Shown: positions 9,329 through 17,538, counted from the stretch's first letter. The stretch: DNA of 64,000 nucleotides from Massilia sp. R2A-15 (GCF_030704305.1 NZ_CP131935.1:4526001-4590000), one strand, 5' to 3'. Notes: generated from the letters alone by a model not told the origin. Made by a program: numbers and translations.

Positions 9329-10225
9329 ATGCGCCTCCGCCACATCGAAGTATTCCACGCCATCATGCAGGTTGGCACCATCAGCGGCGCCGCCCAGGTG
9401 CTGCACATCTCGCAGCCGGCGGTGACCAAGGTGCTGCAGCACGCCGAGCTGCAGCTGGGCATGCCGCTGTTCGAGCGCGTGCGCGGCAAGCTGTATCCGA
9501 AGCCGGAAGCGCACCGCCTGTTCGTCGAGACCGAAAAGCTCAACCGCGACCTGCAGGGCATCCGCCGCCTCGCCGCCAGCCTCAAGGGCCGCGCGGTCGA
9601 GACCATCCGCCTGGTGTCCACGCCGACCATTGCGATCAGCGTGCTGCCGGCGGCGATGTCGGCCTGGCGCCGCGACTTCCCGCAGACGCGCTGCGAACTG
9701 GCCACCTTCCACACCAGCGAAATCGTCAACGCGCTGCGCCTGGGCGAAGCCGACCTCGCCTTGTCGCTGCAGGACCCGCGCCATCCCGGCATCGTCGCCG
9801 AGCCGCTGGCGCAAGGCGTGATGACCGTGATCGCGCCGGCGGGCACCTGGAGCGACGCCGACCTGAAATTGCCGATCACGCCCGCGGGCCTGTCCGGCGA
9901 ACTGATCGGCCACGCCGAGAACGACCCGCTGGGTGAGCAGGTGGTGGCCGCCTGCGAGGACGTGGACGTGTCGCCGGTGTTCCACACGGTGGTGCAGACC
10001 TACCAGATCGCCCGTTCGCTGGTCGAGGCCGGCGCCGGCATGGCGGTGGTCGATCCGTTCACGGCGGCGTCGGGCGGCGACAAAGTGCAGCGGCGTCCGT
10101 GGGCGCCCGCCATTCCCGTGCAGTTGTTCCTGCTTACCGCGAGCCATTCGCCGCTGTCGCACGGCGCGCGCGAACTGGCCAACAGCATCGGCGCGACCGC
10201 GCGCGCCTGTATTCAAAAGGTATAA
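9329..10225 (+). CDS. LysR-family transcriptional regulator
   Basis: A 298-residue LysR regulator. The N-terminal winged helix is clear (VFHAIMQVGTISGAAQVL, then SQPAVTKVLQHAE), and residues about 90-295 form the periplasmic-binding-protein-like effector domain. The start has GGAAGGA about six bases upstream. It ends four bases before the D-Ala-D-Ala dipeptidase gene and is co-directional, so the pair probably forms a unit. LysR members usually control adjacent genes, so control of the dipeptidase and possibly of cell-wall-derived D-amino-acid use is a reasonable guess. The ligand is unknown. Confidence 0.85.
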   Translation: MRLRHIEVFHAIMQVGTISGAAQVLHISQPAVTKVLQHAELQLGMPLFERVRGKLYPKPEAHRLFVETEKLNRDLQGIRRLAASLKGRAVETIRLVSTPTIAISVLPAAMSAWRRDFPQTRCELATFHTSEIVNALRLGEADLALSLQDPRHPGIVAEPLAQGVMTVIAPAGTWSDADLKLPITPAGLSGELIGHAENDPLGEQVVAACEDVDVSPVFHTVVQTYQIARSLVEAGAGMAVVDPFTAASGGDKVQRRPWAPAIPVQLFLLTASHSPLSHGARELANSIGATARACIQKV

Positions 10226-10229
10226 ATCA

Positions 10230-10841
10230 ATGAAGTACACAGTGGCCAGCGAAGAGATCGCCGGCAGCGAAGAATTCCGTCATCTGTCGACCATCGAAGG
10301 CATCGCGGTCGATTTGCGTTACGCGACCGCCGACAACTTCGTCGGGCGCGACCTGTACTCCCCGTTCGACTGCGCGTGGTTGCACCGCGACGCGGCGCTG
10401 GCGTTGGAGAAAGTGGTGGCTTACCTGGCCGAACGCCGGCCGGGCGCGAAGGCGCTGGTGTTGGATGCGTTGCGGCCGCAGCGGGTGCAGCAGCAGCTGT
10501 GGGACGCGCTCGACGGCACCGACTTGCAGATGTATTTGGCCAATCCGGAGCGCGGCTCGATCCACTCGTTCGGCATGGCGCTCGACATCACGATCCTCGA
10601 TGAAGAAGGGCGCGAGCTCGACATGGGCACAGGCTTCGACGACCTGACCGAGCGCTCGCATCCGAAGCTCGAGCCGGAGTTGCTCGCGCGCGGCGAGATC
10701 ACCGAGCAGCACATCGCCAACCGCCAGCTGCTGCGCGACGCCATGTTCCAGGCCGGCTTCCACGGCATCAATACCGAGTGGTGGCATTTCGACTGCGGCG
10801 ACCGCGCCGTGGTGCGCGAGACCTTCCGCCGCGTGCTCTAA
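10230..10841 (+). CDS. ddpX: D-alanyl-D-alanine dipeptidase (VanX/DdpX family)
   Basis: A 203-residue zinc dipeptidase of the M15D family, matching the length of VanX/DdpX. The zinc site is SIHSFGMALD (His112, Asp119) and NTEWWHF (Glu183 catalytic base, His186), with the same spacing as VanX. The enzyme hydrolyses D-Ala-D-Ala; in bacteria not resistant to glycopeptides it is usually used to recover D-alanine from cell-wall dipeptide. It follows the LysR gene by four bases. The last nine codons (VRETFRRVL) recur almost unchanged 870 bases downstream, see the remnant at 11707-11737. Confidence 0.93.
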   Translation: MKYTVASEEIAGSEEFRHLSTIEGIAVDLRYATADNFVGRDLYSPFDCAWLHRDAALALEKVVAYLAERRPGAKALVLDALRPQRVQQQLWDALDGTDLQMYLANPERGSIHSFGMALDITILDEEGRELDMGTGFDDLTERSHPKLEPELLARGEITEQHIANRQLLRDAMFQAGFHGINTEWWHFDCGDRAVVRETFRRVL

Positions 10842-10858
10842 GATCCAACTGCAATGCG

Positions 10859-11569
10859 CTATTTGAGCGGGTAGAGAAGACCCGGCGCGATGGTGCGTGC
10901 CGGGCACGACAGCCAATCGAAGAAGGCGCGGTGATTATCCTTGATTAATTTTGCCGTGAGATTTCTCAGCGCCCATTGGCAGTAGTATTCCCGGATCGCT
11001 TGCACCTGATCCTTGTTGTCCGGGATCGCCTGCCAGCTCACAAAGTCAGGCAGGAGCGCCGCCCCATCCGTGTCAATCTGCTTGATGCGGGCAGCCGACT
11101 CGATACTTATCCCCAGAAAGCCCCCTTCGCCGTGCACTACCGGGCCGATTGCGGTTGCAAGCATCGTTTTGGTTGCAGGCATTCCTTCATTCAACTGGAC
11201 TTTGGCCCATGGCGCGGAGCGGCTCGCCACTATTCCGTGCATGGTGGCCTCCTGATATTCCGCGTACGCATAGTACGTGACGCTGCGATGCTGCTGCGGC
11301 GGCCAGGTCGTGGGAAAAGGAGGGGTCAGCTGAAGATCCCACTCGATGCGCTCCATCTTTCCTGTCATGAAGTGCCGAGCATCCTTGACGTACTTATCGA
11401 ATTTTGCCCAGTCTTCGGCCAGGAACTGGCGGACATCATTCTTGGACAGTTCCGAGATCTCGACAGGCCGGTTATCAATGAAGAACTGTCCCGCCGCGGC
11501 AGGAAAGACTGCGCACGCGGCAAGCAAGGCGACGGCGGCATGCGAGGATATGCGCAAGAATGGCATCAT
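10859..11569 (-). CDS. Exported protein of unknown function
   Basis: A 236-residue protein not recognised as any family. The start at 11569 is supported by GGGAAG about seven bases upstream. The N-terminus (MMPFLRISSHAAVALLAA, then CAVFPAAAG) looks like a cleavable signal peptide, so the product is probably periplasmic. Mature residues include EDWAKFDKYVKDARHFM and a Trp/Pro-rich stretch (PPFPTTWPPQQ); there are several cysteines near the C-terminus (YYCQWAL, LSCPAR). It is convergent with ddpX, leaving 17 bases between stops. Base composition is visibly less GC-rich than the flanking recycling genes, and a copy of the ddpX tail lies beyond its 5' end, so it is likely acquired DNA. Confidence 0.65.
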   Translation of the reverse strand: MMPFLRISSHAAVALLAACAVFPAAAGQFFIDNRPVEISELSKNDVRQFLAEDWAKFDKYVKDARHFMTGKMERIEWDLQLTPPFPTTWPPQQHRSVTYYAYAEYQEATMHGIVASRSAPWAKVQLNEGMPATKTMLATAIGPVVHGEGGFLGISIESAARIKQIDTDGAALLPDFVSWQAIPDNKDQVQAIREYYCQWALRNLTAKLIKDNHRAFFDWLSCPARTIAPGLLYPLK

Positions 11570-11706
11570 CACAACTTCCCATAAGTGAATCGAATGAGTA
11601 GTCTGACATCGTGTTTGATGAAAAGTCTCACCAATTGTCTCGCGCACTCAAAAAAGCGCCAACAAATCGGACTCATCTAAATACTTCACCGCGTCGATTT
11701 GCTGGC

Positions 11707-11737
11707 GGTGCGCCATACGTTCCGCCGCGTGCTGTAG
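11707..11737 (+). pseudogene. Remnant of the 3' end of a ddpX-like gene
   Basis: These 31 bases match the last 31 bases of ddpX (10811-10841) at 26 positions. In frame they encode VRHTFRRVL followed by TAG, against VRETFRRVL and TAA in the real gene. Similarity fades quickly upstream, so only the tail survives. It is either a duplication made when the unknown gene inserted, or the end of a second, lost dipeptidase copy. Confidence 0.6.
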
Positions 11738-11761
11738 GTGATTTCGCCAACCTTGGGGGGG

Positions 11762-11817
11762 TGAGTCGATAATCTCTCGTAATCGACTCAAAAAATGAGT
11801 CGATTGCGTGCTATATT
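11762..11817 (+). promoter_or_regulatory. Three-half-site operator and extended -10 promoter of the Fic gene
   Basis: TGAGTCGAT lies at 11762-11770, its complement ATCGACTCA at 11782-11790, and TGAGTCGATT at 11796-11805. The middle half-site therefore pairs with both neighbours: 9-base arms around an 11-base spacer, and 10-base arms around AAAAA. An extended -10 (TGCTATATT, hexamer at 11812-11817) follows directly, so bound protein would block RNA polymerase. The product starts at 11846. Confidence 0.6.
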
Positions 11818-11845
11818 CGGCTCATCGCCTGTTTTTTCCACTGCT

Positions 11846-12979
11846 ATGGATAACCGCCCCCTCATCTGGCAAGAACCGGATTGGCCGGAATTTCGCTACG
11901 ACGCCACACTGGTCGCTGCCGAGATTGCACGCGCCCGGCGCGCTCAGGGCGTGGTTGAAGGAAAGCTTGCCGCGCTCGGTTTCGCCCAACGAACGACACT
12001 CGCCGCCGAAGCCTGGAGCCAGGAAGCGGTCGCGACGGCGGCCATCGAAGGCGAGCGGCTCGACTTGTTGGCAGTGCGGTCTTCGGTGGCCCGGCGCCTT
12101 GGTGTCGGCAGCGAAAAGGGTTCCAATGTGCCCCGGCACATCGATGGCTTGCTCGACATCATGGACGACGCTGTCCGGAATGCAACTGACGCGCTAAGCC
12201 ATGCGCGGCTGCAAGGCTGGCAGGCCGCTATGTTTCCCACAGGTTTTTCAGGCATGTCCAGGATCGTTGTGGGCGCCTATCGCGAGCATGCAGAGCCAAT
12301 GCAGATTGTCAGTGGCCGGATAGGCGGCGAGAAAGTGCACTTCGAAGCCCCTCCGTCTTCTCATATGGCGGCCGAAATGGATGCACTGCTTGCCTGGTTC
12401 AATGCCCGAACCGAACCGGACACCCTGGTGCAAGCAGCAATCGCCCACCTGTGGTTTGAGACTATCCATCCATTTGAAGACGGGAATGGGCGGGTTGGCC
12501 GCGCCATTATCGACCTGATTCTCGCGCGGGACAGCGGCGAAACAAGTCGCTTGATGCGCATTTCTCAACGCCTGCTGGAGCGGCGAGACGATTACTATAG
12601 CGAGCTGGAACGCGCCCAGCACGGAGCGCTCGATGTGACGCAGTGGGTCGTGTGGTTTGTCACACAAGTGCGCATCGCGTGCGAGGAGGCATCGGTGGCT
12701 ATCGACGAATCGTTGGAGAAAGCGCGATTCTGGCAGGCGCATCGGGAAAAGGAACTATCGCCCCGCCAACGCAAGATGCTCAATGTATTGCTGGATGCCG
12801 GCCCCGATGGTTTCGAAGGAGGCATGAGCACAAGGAAGTACGAGAGCCTGACGGGCGCTTCCCGGGCGACGTCGTCGCGCGACCTGACCGAACTCGAAGA
12901 CAAGGGAATCTTGCTGCGCGCCGGAAGTGGCCGTTCAACCCGGTACTATCTGGCCATTCCAGGGTGGGGAACGCAGTAG
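11846..12979 (+). CDS. Fic-domain AMP-transferase with N-terminal inhibitory motif and C-terminal winged helix
   Basis: A 377-residue Fic protein. The catalytic motif HPFEDGNGRVGR is intact at residues 208-219; His208 would attack the nucleotide substrate, and target side chains would be AMPylated. The inhibitory motif [S/T]xxxE[G/N] appears as TAAIEG at 64-69, making it a self-inhibited class II Fic. The N-terminus (LIWQEPDWPEFRYD) matches the DUF4172 domain, and residues about 310-370 form a winged helix (GASRATSSRDLTELEDKGIL). An in-frame ATG at 11795 lies inside the operator, so 11846, downstream of the -10 box, is chosen. No strong ribosome site is seen. The C-terminal helix probably binds the half-sites upstream for autoregulation. 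The target protein is unknown. Confidence 0.88.
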   Translation: MDNRPLIWQEPDWPEFRYDATLVAAEIARARRAQGVVEGKLAALGFAQRTTLAAEAWSQEAVATAAIEGERLDLLAVRSSVARRLGVGSEKGSNVPRHIDGLLDIMDDAVRNATDALSHARLQGWQAAMFPTGFSGMSRIVVGAYREHAEPMQIVSGRIGGEKVHFEAPPSSHMAAEMDALLAWFNARTEPDTLVQAAIAHLWFETIHPFEDGNGRVGRAIIDLILARDSGETSRLMRISQRLLERRDDYYSELERAQHGALDVTQWVVWFVTQVRIACEEASVAIDESLEKARFWQAHREKELSPRQRKMLNVLLDAGPDGFEGGMSTRKYESLTGASRATSSRDLTELEDKGILLRAGSGRSTRYYLAIPGWGTQ

Positions 12980-13008
12980 TTTATGGAAAACTTTAAGGGA
13001 AAAACCGA

Positions 13009-13704
13009 ATGAGCGAATACATCACCATCGACACCCCCGACGGCAGTTTCCAGGCATACCTGGCGCGTCCGGAGTCGCTGCCGGCGCCTTCCGTCGTCGT
13101 CATCCAGGAGATTTTTGGCGTCAACCTCGACCTGCGCGACACCTGCGACGCGCTCGCCGCGCAAGGTTATCTGGCGGTGAGCCCCGATCTGTTCTGGCGC
13201 CAGGAACCGGGCGTGGAATTGTCCGACCATAGCCCGGATGAAAGGAAGAAAGCCTTTGCACTGTTAAGCGCCTTCGACCGCGATGCCGGCGTTGGCGACA
13301 TCGCGGCGACCATGGCAGCCGCGCGCGCGCTGCCGGGCGCCAGCGGAAAAATCGGTGTGATGGGTTTTTGCATGGGCGGCCTGATGACCTTTCTCACCGC
13401 CGCGCGGGTTGGCGCCGATGCCGCGGTGGTGTATTACGGCGGACGGATGGACAAGTATCTCGATGAGGCGGACGACATCACGACGCCGCTGATGGTGCAC
13501 CTTGGCGAGGACGACGAGTACATTCCGAAACCTGCGCAGGAGGCGATTACCGCGGCGCTCGCGGACAATCCGCTGGCCCATGTGTTCACCTATCCGGGCG
13601 CTAACCACGCGTTCGCGCGCCATCGCGGCACGCACTACGACGCTGACGCCGCCGCCCTGGCCAACGGCCGCACCGCCGAATTCTTCGAGCGCCATCTCAA
13701 GTAG
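13009..13704 (+). CDS. Dienelactone hydrolase family protein
   Basis: A 231-residue alpha/beta hydrolase of the DLH family, typical length. The catalytic cysteine lies in MGFCMGG (Cys121), with Glu34 in VIQEIFG and the histidine in PGANHAFARHRG. DLH enzymes open dienelactones in chloroaromatic degradation, but many chromosomal homologues in non-degraders act on other esters or lactones. No aromatic pathway genes are nearby, so the substrate is not known. It is separated from the Fic gene by 29 bases and faces the beta-lactamase operon end-to-end with 22 bases between stops. Confidence 0.88.
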   Translation: MSEYITIDTPDGSFQAYLARPESLPAPSVVVIQEIFGVNLDLRDTCDALAAQGYLAVSPDLFWRQEPGVELSDHSPDERKKAFALLSAFDRDAGVGDIAATMAAARALPGASGKIGVMGFCMGGLMTFLTAARVGADAAVVYYGGRMDKYLDEADDITTPLMVHLGEDDEYIPKPAQEAITAALADNPLAHVFTYPGANHAFARHRGTHYDADAAALANGRTAEFFERHLK

Positions 13705-13726
13705 GCGGTGAAACCAGTACTTCGAT

Positions 13727-14590
13727 TCATGCCGCGGCCAGTGCGGCGACCACAGCGCGCGTTGCCGCCGCCACCACATCGCTGCGGTTGTCGGCGTGCT
13801 TTTCCGGCTGCGTGAAGAAGACGACGATGACGATCGGCGCCGCGTTCGGCGGCCACACGACGGCGATCGTATTGGTGGTGCCGTAGCTGCCCGATCCGGT
13901 CTTGTCGGCCACTTTCCAGCCGGCCGGCACGCCCGCGCGGATGCGTTCAAAGCCGGTGGTGCTGGTCGCCATCCAGTCGACTAATTGCGCGCGCTGGGCC
14001 GGCGGCAAGGCGTCGCCCAGCGCGATTTTCTCCAGCGTTTCCATCATCGCCACCGGCGTCGTGGTGTCGCGCACGTCGCCCGGAATGGCGCTGTTCAATT
14101 CGGTTTCCCAGCGGTCGAGGCGGAACTCGGTGTCGCCCAGCGAACGCGCAAACGCCGTCACCGCGGCCGGTCCGCCGATCTGCTTCATCAGCAGGTTGGC
14201 AGCAGTGTTGTCGCTCAGCTGCAGTGTCGCCGCGCACAGTTCGGCGTTGGTCATGCCGTCGGCGACGTGCTTCTCCGTCACCGGCGAATACGTGACGAGG
14301 TCGTCCTTGCTGTAGTGGATGCGCTTGCCCAGCCATTCCGGCCCGCGCGCCAATATACTTGACGACGCAAGTACTTTGAAGGTGCTGCACATTGGGAAGC
14401 GTTCGGCGCCGCGATAGTTCAGGCGAATCTTGCGTCCGGTGTCGAACGTGGCGACGCCAAGCCGGCCGCCGGAGGCCTTTTCAATCTGCTGGATCGCGGA
14501 CGCGAAACCATTTTCGCGTGGCGCGGCGAACGCGCAGCCAACCAGCGGCGCCGCCGCCGCAGTCAGCAGGAAGCCACGCCGCGAGATCAT
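13727..14590 (-). CDS. bla: Class A beta-lactamase, Tat-type lipoprotein-like signal
   Basis: A 287-residue class A serine beta-lactamase with all motifs: STFK (Ser70xxLys73), SDN (130 loop), ETELN containing Glu166, and KTGSGSYG (234 region). The N-terminus SRRGFLLTAAAAPLVGC has twin arginines and a lipobox-like LVGC, suggesting Tat export and perhaps lipid anchoring. Its ATG overlaps the stop of the upstream PBP4 gene (14587-14590), so the two are translationally coupled. No mobile element or ampR-like regulator is adjacent, so it looks like an intrinsic chromosomal enzyme. The spectrum cannot be inferred. Confidence 0.93.
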   Translation of the reverse strand: MISRRGFLLTAAAAPLVGCAFAAPRENGFASAIQQIEKASGGRLGVATFDTGRKIRLNYRGAERFPMCSTFKVLASSSILARGPEWLGKRIHYSKDDLVTYSPVTEKHVADGMTNAELCAATLQLSDNTAANLLMKQIGGPAAVTAFARSLGDTEFRLDRWETELNSAIPGDVRDTTTPVAMMETLEKIALGDALPPAQRAQLVDWMATSTTGFERIRAGVPAGWKVADKTGSGSYGTTNTIAVVWPPNAAPIVIVVFFTQPEKHADNRSDVVAAATRAVVAALAAA

Positions 14591-16038
14591 TGCGCGCCCA
14601 GCCGCGCCACCCAGTCCACCAGCGTATCGAGCACCGCGCGGCCCTTGCCATTGCTGACCTGGTCGCTGTTGATCATCGCCACCACCACGCACTGCTGGCC
14701 CAGCGCGTCGCGCACGTAGCCGGCCACCGCCGTCACGTTCGACAAGGTGCCGGTCTTCATGCGCGCGTGGCCCGCCGCGGGACTGTCCTTCAAGCGCTTG
14801 CGCATGGTCCCGTCCACCGCGACGATCGGCATGCTGGCCTGGAACTCCGGCGCCCAGTCGCTGCGCAGCCCGGCCTTCAGCAGGCCGCCCATCTGCGCCG
14901 GGCTGATGCGCTCCAGGCGCGACAGGCCGGAACCGTTTTCCAACACCAGGCCGGTGTCGTCGATGCCGTGGCCGCGCAGCCACCCGCGCACTGCCGCGTC
15001 GGCGCGCGCGAAGGTGGTCTCGCTGCTCGCCGCCAGCGGCCGGCTGCCCAGCTTCGGATCGGCTTCCAGGCTACCCATGCTGAGGAACACCGTGCGCGCC
15101 AGCGTGTTGTCGGACGGCTTGTTGATGTCGCGGACCACTTCCGGCAGCGCGCGCGCGACGTGCTCGGCCAGCAGCGTCGACTCCGGCGCCGCGACGCCAT
15201 CGACCACGTCGCCGCCGAACTTGCCGCCCAGTTTTTTCCACGTGGCGCGGAACAGCCGGCCCACGTAATCCTGGCGGTCCACCACGTTGATGCTGTAGCC
15301 GCGCGCGCAGTTTTTCGGGAAGGTACCGTGCAGCACGACCTTGATGCGGCCGTCGATCTGCTGCGCTTCCGGCACCTTCCAGCCGTCCTCCCACTTGGCG
15401 CAGTCGGCGTCGACCAGCCGCATGTCCGAGCCGATGGTCACTTTTTCCAGCGGCGGCTGCATCACCAGCTGCAGCTTCTTGTCGGTCGAGCGCATGTCGA
15501 TCTGCAGCATGTTTTTGTTGACCAGCAACGCATCGGGAATCACGTTGTAGTACGCCTCGGGCGCCTCGTCGAACGGCGCCAGGCCGATGTCGCTGCGCGC
15601 CGGCGTGAACACCGAGCGGTCCAGCACCAGGTTGCCGTCGATGCGCTTGATGCCCTGGTTGCGCAGCGTTTGCAGCATCGTCTCCAGTGCTTCGCCGGAG
15701 AAATCGGCGTCGGCGCCGCCGCGCAGCACCAGGTCGCCCTTCAGCACGCCCCTGACCACCTCACCGGACGACCGTAACTCCGTGCGGCCCTTGAACACCG
15801 GACCCAGCGTCTCGAGGCCGACCAGCGTTGTCACCAGCTTCATGGTCGATGCCGGCTGCATCGGGCGGTCCGCCAGGTGCGACAGCAAGGTGGTGTCGCC
15901 GCGCAGCACCAGCACGCTGATGGCGTCCTGCGGAATGCCGGTGGCGGCCATCTTCGCGCTCAAGGGCTCGGGCAGCTGGGCCTGCGCCAGCGGCAGCCAG
16001 GCGGTGATCAATGCGGCGAGGGCGATGCGTCGAAACAT
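14587..16038 (-). CDS. dacB: PBP4, D-Ala-D-Ala carboxypeptidase/endopeptidase
   Basis: A 483-residue S13-family low-molecular-weight penicillin-binding protein that trims and cleaves peptidoglycan cross-links in the periplasm. The signal peptide is MFRRIALAALITAWLPLAQA. Motifs are PASTMKL (SxxK, about residue 71), KPSDNTLAR (SxN) and MKTGTLSN (KTG). The ATG at 16038 has AAGGAG seven bases upstream, and this ribosome site overlaps the stop of the SpmAB-like gene, a further sign of coupling. Penicillin-sensitive PBP4 lying between SpmAB and a beta-lactamase is an uncommon arrangement. Confidence 0.93.
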   Translation of the reverse strand: MFRRIALAALITAWLPLAQAQLPEPLSAKMAATGIPQDAISVLVLRGDTTLLSHLADRPMQPASTMKLVTTLVGLETLGPVFKGRTELRSSGEVVRGVLKGDLVLRGGADADFSGEALETMLQTLRNQGIKRIDGNLVLDRSVFTPARSDIGLAPFDEAPEAYYNVIPDALLVNKNMLQIDMRSTDKKLQLVMQPPLEKVTIGSDMRLVDADCAKWEDGWKVPEAQQIDGRIKVVLHGTFPKNCARGYSINVVDRQDYVGRLFRATWKKLGGKFGGDVVDGVAAPESTLLAEHVARALPEVVRDINKPSDNTLARTVFLSMGSLEADPKLGSRPLAASSETTFARADAAVRGWLRGHGIDDTGLVLENGSGLSRLERISPAQMGGLLKAGLRSDWAPEFQASMPIVAVDGTMRKRLKDSPAAGHARMKTGTLSNVTAVAGYVRDALGQQCVVVAMINSDQVSNGKGRAVLDTLVDWVARLGAQ

Positions 16039-16048
16039 CCAATGCTCC

Positions 16049-17287
16049 TTAATGGAAGAACAGGTAGGCAACGAAAATGGCGGCGACGATGCCGGCGAAA
16101 TCGGCGATCAGGCCGTACGAGATCGCGTAGCGCGTCTTGCGGATGCCGACCGAACCGAAATACAGCGCGACGATGTAGAAGGTGGTGTCGGCCGAGCCCT
16201 GGAAAATGCAGGCGAGGCGGCCGACGAAGGAGTCGACGCCGTAGGTTTTCATGGCGTCGATCATCATCGCCTTCGAGCCGCTGCCCGACAGCGGCTTCAT
16301 CAGCGCGGTTGGCAGGGCCGGCGTGAAGTCGGTGTTCACGCCCAGGTGGACGAACACCCAGTTCAAGCCGTTGACGACGTAGCCCATCACGCCCGAATTG
16401 CGGATCACGCTGATCGCCACCAGCATGCCCACCAGGTAGGGGATGATGGTCAGCGACGTCTGGATGCCGCCCTTGGCGCCCTCGATGAAGGCGTCGTACA
16501 CGTTGACCTTCTTGCGCATCGCGCCGACGATGAACACGATGATGATCGAAAACAGGATCAGGTTGCTGGCCACCTTGGACACCAGCTCGATTTCCTGCTT
16601 GGAGAGGAAGTTGGTGAAGTACCAGATCAAGAGGCCGATGGCGGCGGTCATGCCGCCCAGCCAGGACAGCACCACGCCGTTGAGCAGGTTGATGCGCTGC
16701 TTGAGCGACACCGCGATGATGCCGGTGACGGTCGCCACGTAGGTCGCGATCATGCACGGGATGAAGATGTCGGACGGGTCCTTCGCGCCGAGGATGGCGC
16801 GCTGGGCCATGATCGCCAGCGGGATCAGGGTCAGGCCGGAGGTGTGCATCACGAGGAACATGATCTGCGCGTTGCTGGCCGTGTCCTTGTTCGGGTTCAG
16901 CGTTTGCAGGCTTTCCATCGCCTTCAGGCCGAACGGGGTGGCGGCGTTGTCGAGGCCCAGCAGGTTGGCCGAGAAATTCATCACCATGTGGCCGGTGGCC
17001 GGATGATCCTTCGGCACTTCCGGGAAGATGCGCGAGAAGAACGGCGAGATGATCTTCGCCAGCCAGCCGACCGCGCCGGCTTTCTCGCCGATGTTCATGA
17101 TGCCCAGCCACAAGGTCATCACGCCGGCCAGCGGCAGCGCGATTTCCATCACGCCCAGCTTGGCCGAGTCGAAGGTGCCGTCGACGATGCGCTTGAAAAT
17201 TTCGGTATCGCCCAGAAAGATCCACTGCGCCAGCGCCGCGAGGAAACCTACCAGGAAAAAACCAGACCAGATGTAATTCAGTGCCAT
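16049..17287 (-). CDS. Fused SpmA-SpmB nucleoside-recognition (Gate) membrane protein
   Basis: A 412-residue polytopic membrane protein in which an SpmA-like half (about 1-200) is joined to an SpmB-like half (about 230-412). Characteristic stretches are NFSANLLGLDNAATPFGL in the first half and ACIFQGSADTTFYIVALYF in the second. The separate proteins in Bacillus are needed for spore-core dehydration and belong to the Gate superfamily. In non-sporulating proteobacteria the fused form has no settled role. It is the first gene of an operon with dacB (10 bases downstream) and the class A beta-lactamase. Bacillus also has dacB-spmA-spmB together, so the link to a DD-carboxypeptidase appears functional. 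Confidence 0.88.
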   Translation of the reverse strand: MALNYIWSGFFLVGFLAALAQWIFLGDTEIFKRIVDGTFDSAKLGVMEIALPLAGVMTLWLGIMNIGEKAGAVGWLAKIISPFFSRIFPEVPKDHPATGHMVMNFSANLLGLDNAATPFGLKAMESLQTLNPNKDTASNAQIMFLVMHTSGLTLIPLAIMAQRAILGAKDPSDIFIPCMIATYVATVTGIIAVSLKQRINLLNGVVLSWLGGMTAAIGLLIWYFTNFLSKQEIELVSKVASNLILFSIIIVFIVGAMRKKVNVYDAFIEGAKGGIQTSLTIIPYLVGMLVAISVIRNSGVMGYVVNGLNWVFVHLGVNTDFTPALPTALMKPLSGSGSKAMMIDAMKTYGVDSFVGRLACIFQGSADTTFYIVALYFGSVGIRKTRYAISYGLIADFAGIVAAIFVAYLFFH

Positions 17288-17459
17288 TGTCGTCGACTAT
17301 ATGCGTATTGGATGAGCACGATTGTGCAGCGAGAGTATAGGCCGAGTGCGGGGTGGGAGGATGAAAGAATGCGCTGGAGCCATGCAAAAAAGTTATGAGT
17401 TCAAAATGGGGTCAGTTGGCATATCATACGAGCCGCATAGTTCGACCAACCTATACCCT

Positions 17460-17538
17460 GTCGTTCCTGCGCAGGCAGGAACCCATGCTGAAGTCGCATT
17501 CAGGCTCAGTATGGGTTCCAGCCTTCGCTGGAACGACG
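17460..17538. repeat. Family A paired hairpin repeat (REPIN-like), copy 1
   Basis: Two head-to-head hairpins. The first has stem arms GTTCCTGC and GCAGGAAC around GCAG; the second has GTTCCAGC and GCTGGAAC around CTTC. The outer tails are ACCCATGCTGA and its near inverse TCAGTATGGG. It lies just upstream of the solute-binding protein gene. The same architecture recurs at 23475, 54042 and 59023. Confidence 0.85.

Noticed and set aside
13727..14983. A longer version of the beta-lactamase starting inside dacB.
   Set aside because: The extra N-terminus is Arg/Gly/Pro shadow; the ATG at 14590 gives a proper twin-arginine signal and the usual overlap with dacB.
13727..17287. Idea that the beta-lactamase is on a mobile resistance element.
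   Set aside because: No transposase, integron or plasmid gene is near, codon use matches the surroundings, and it is translationally coupled to dacB.
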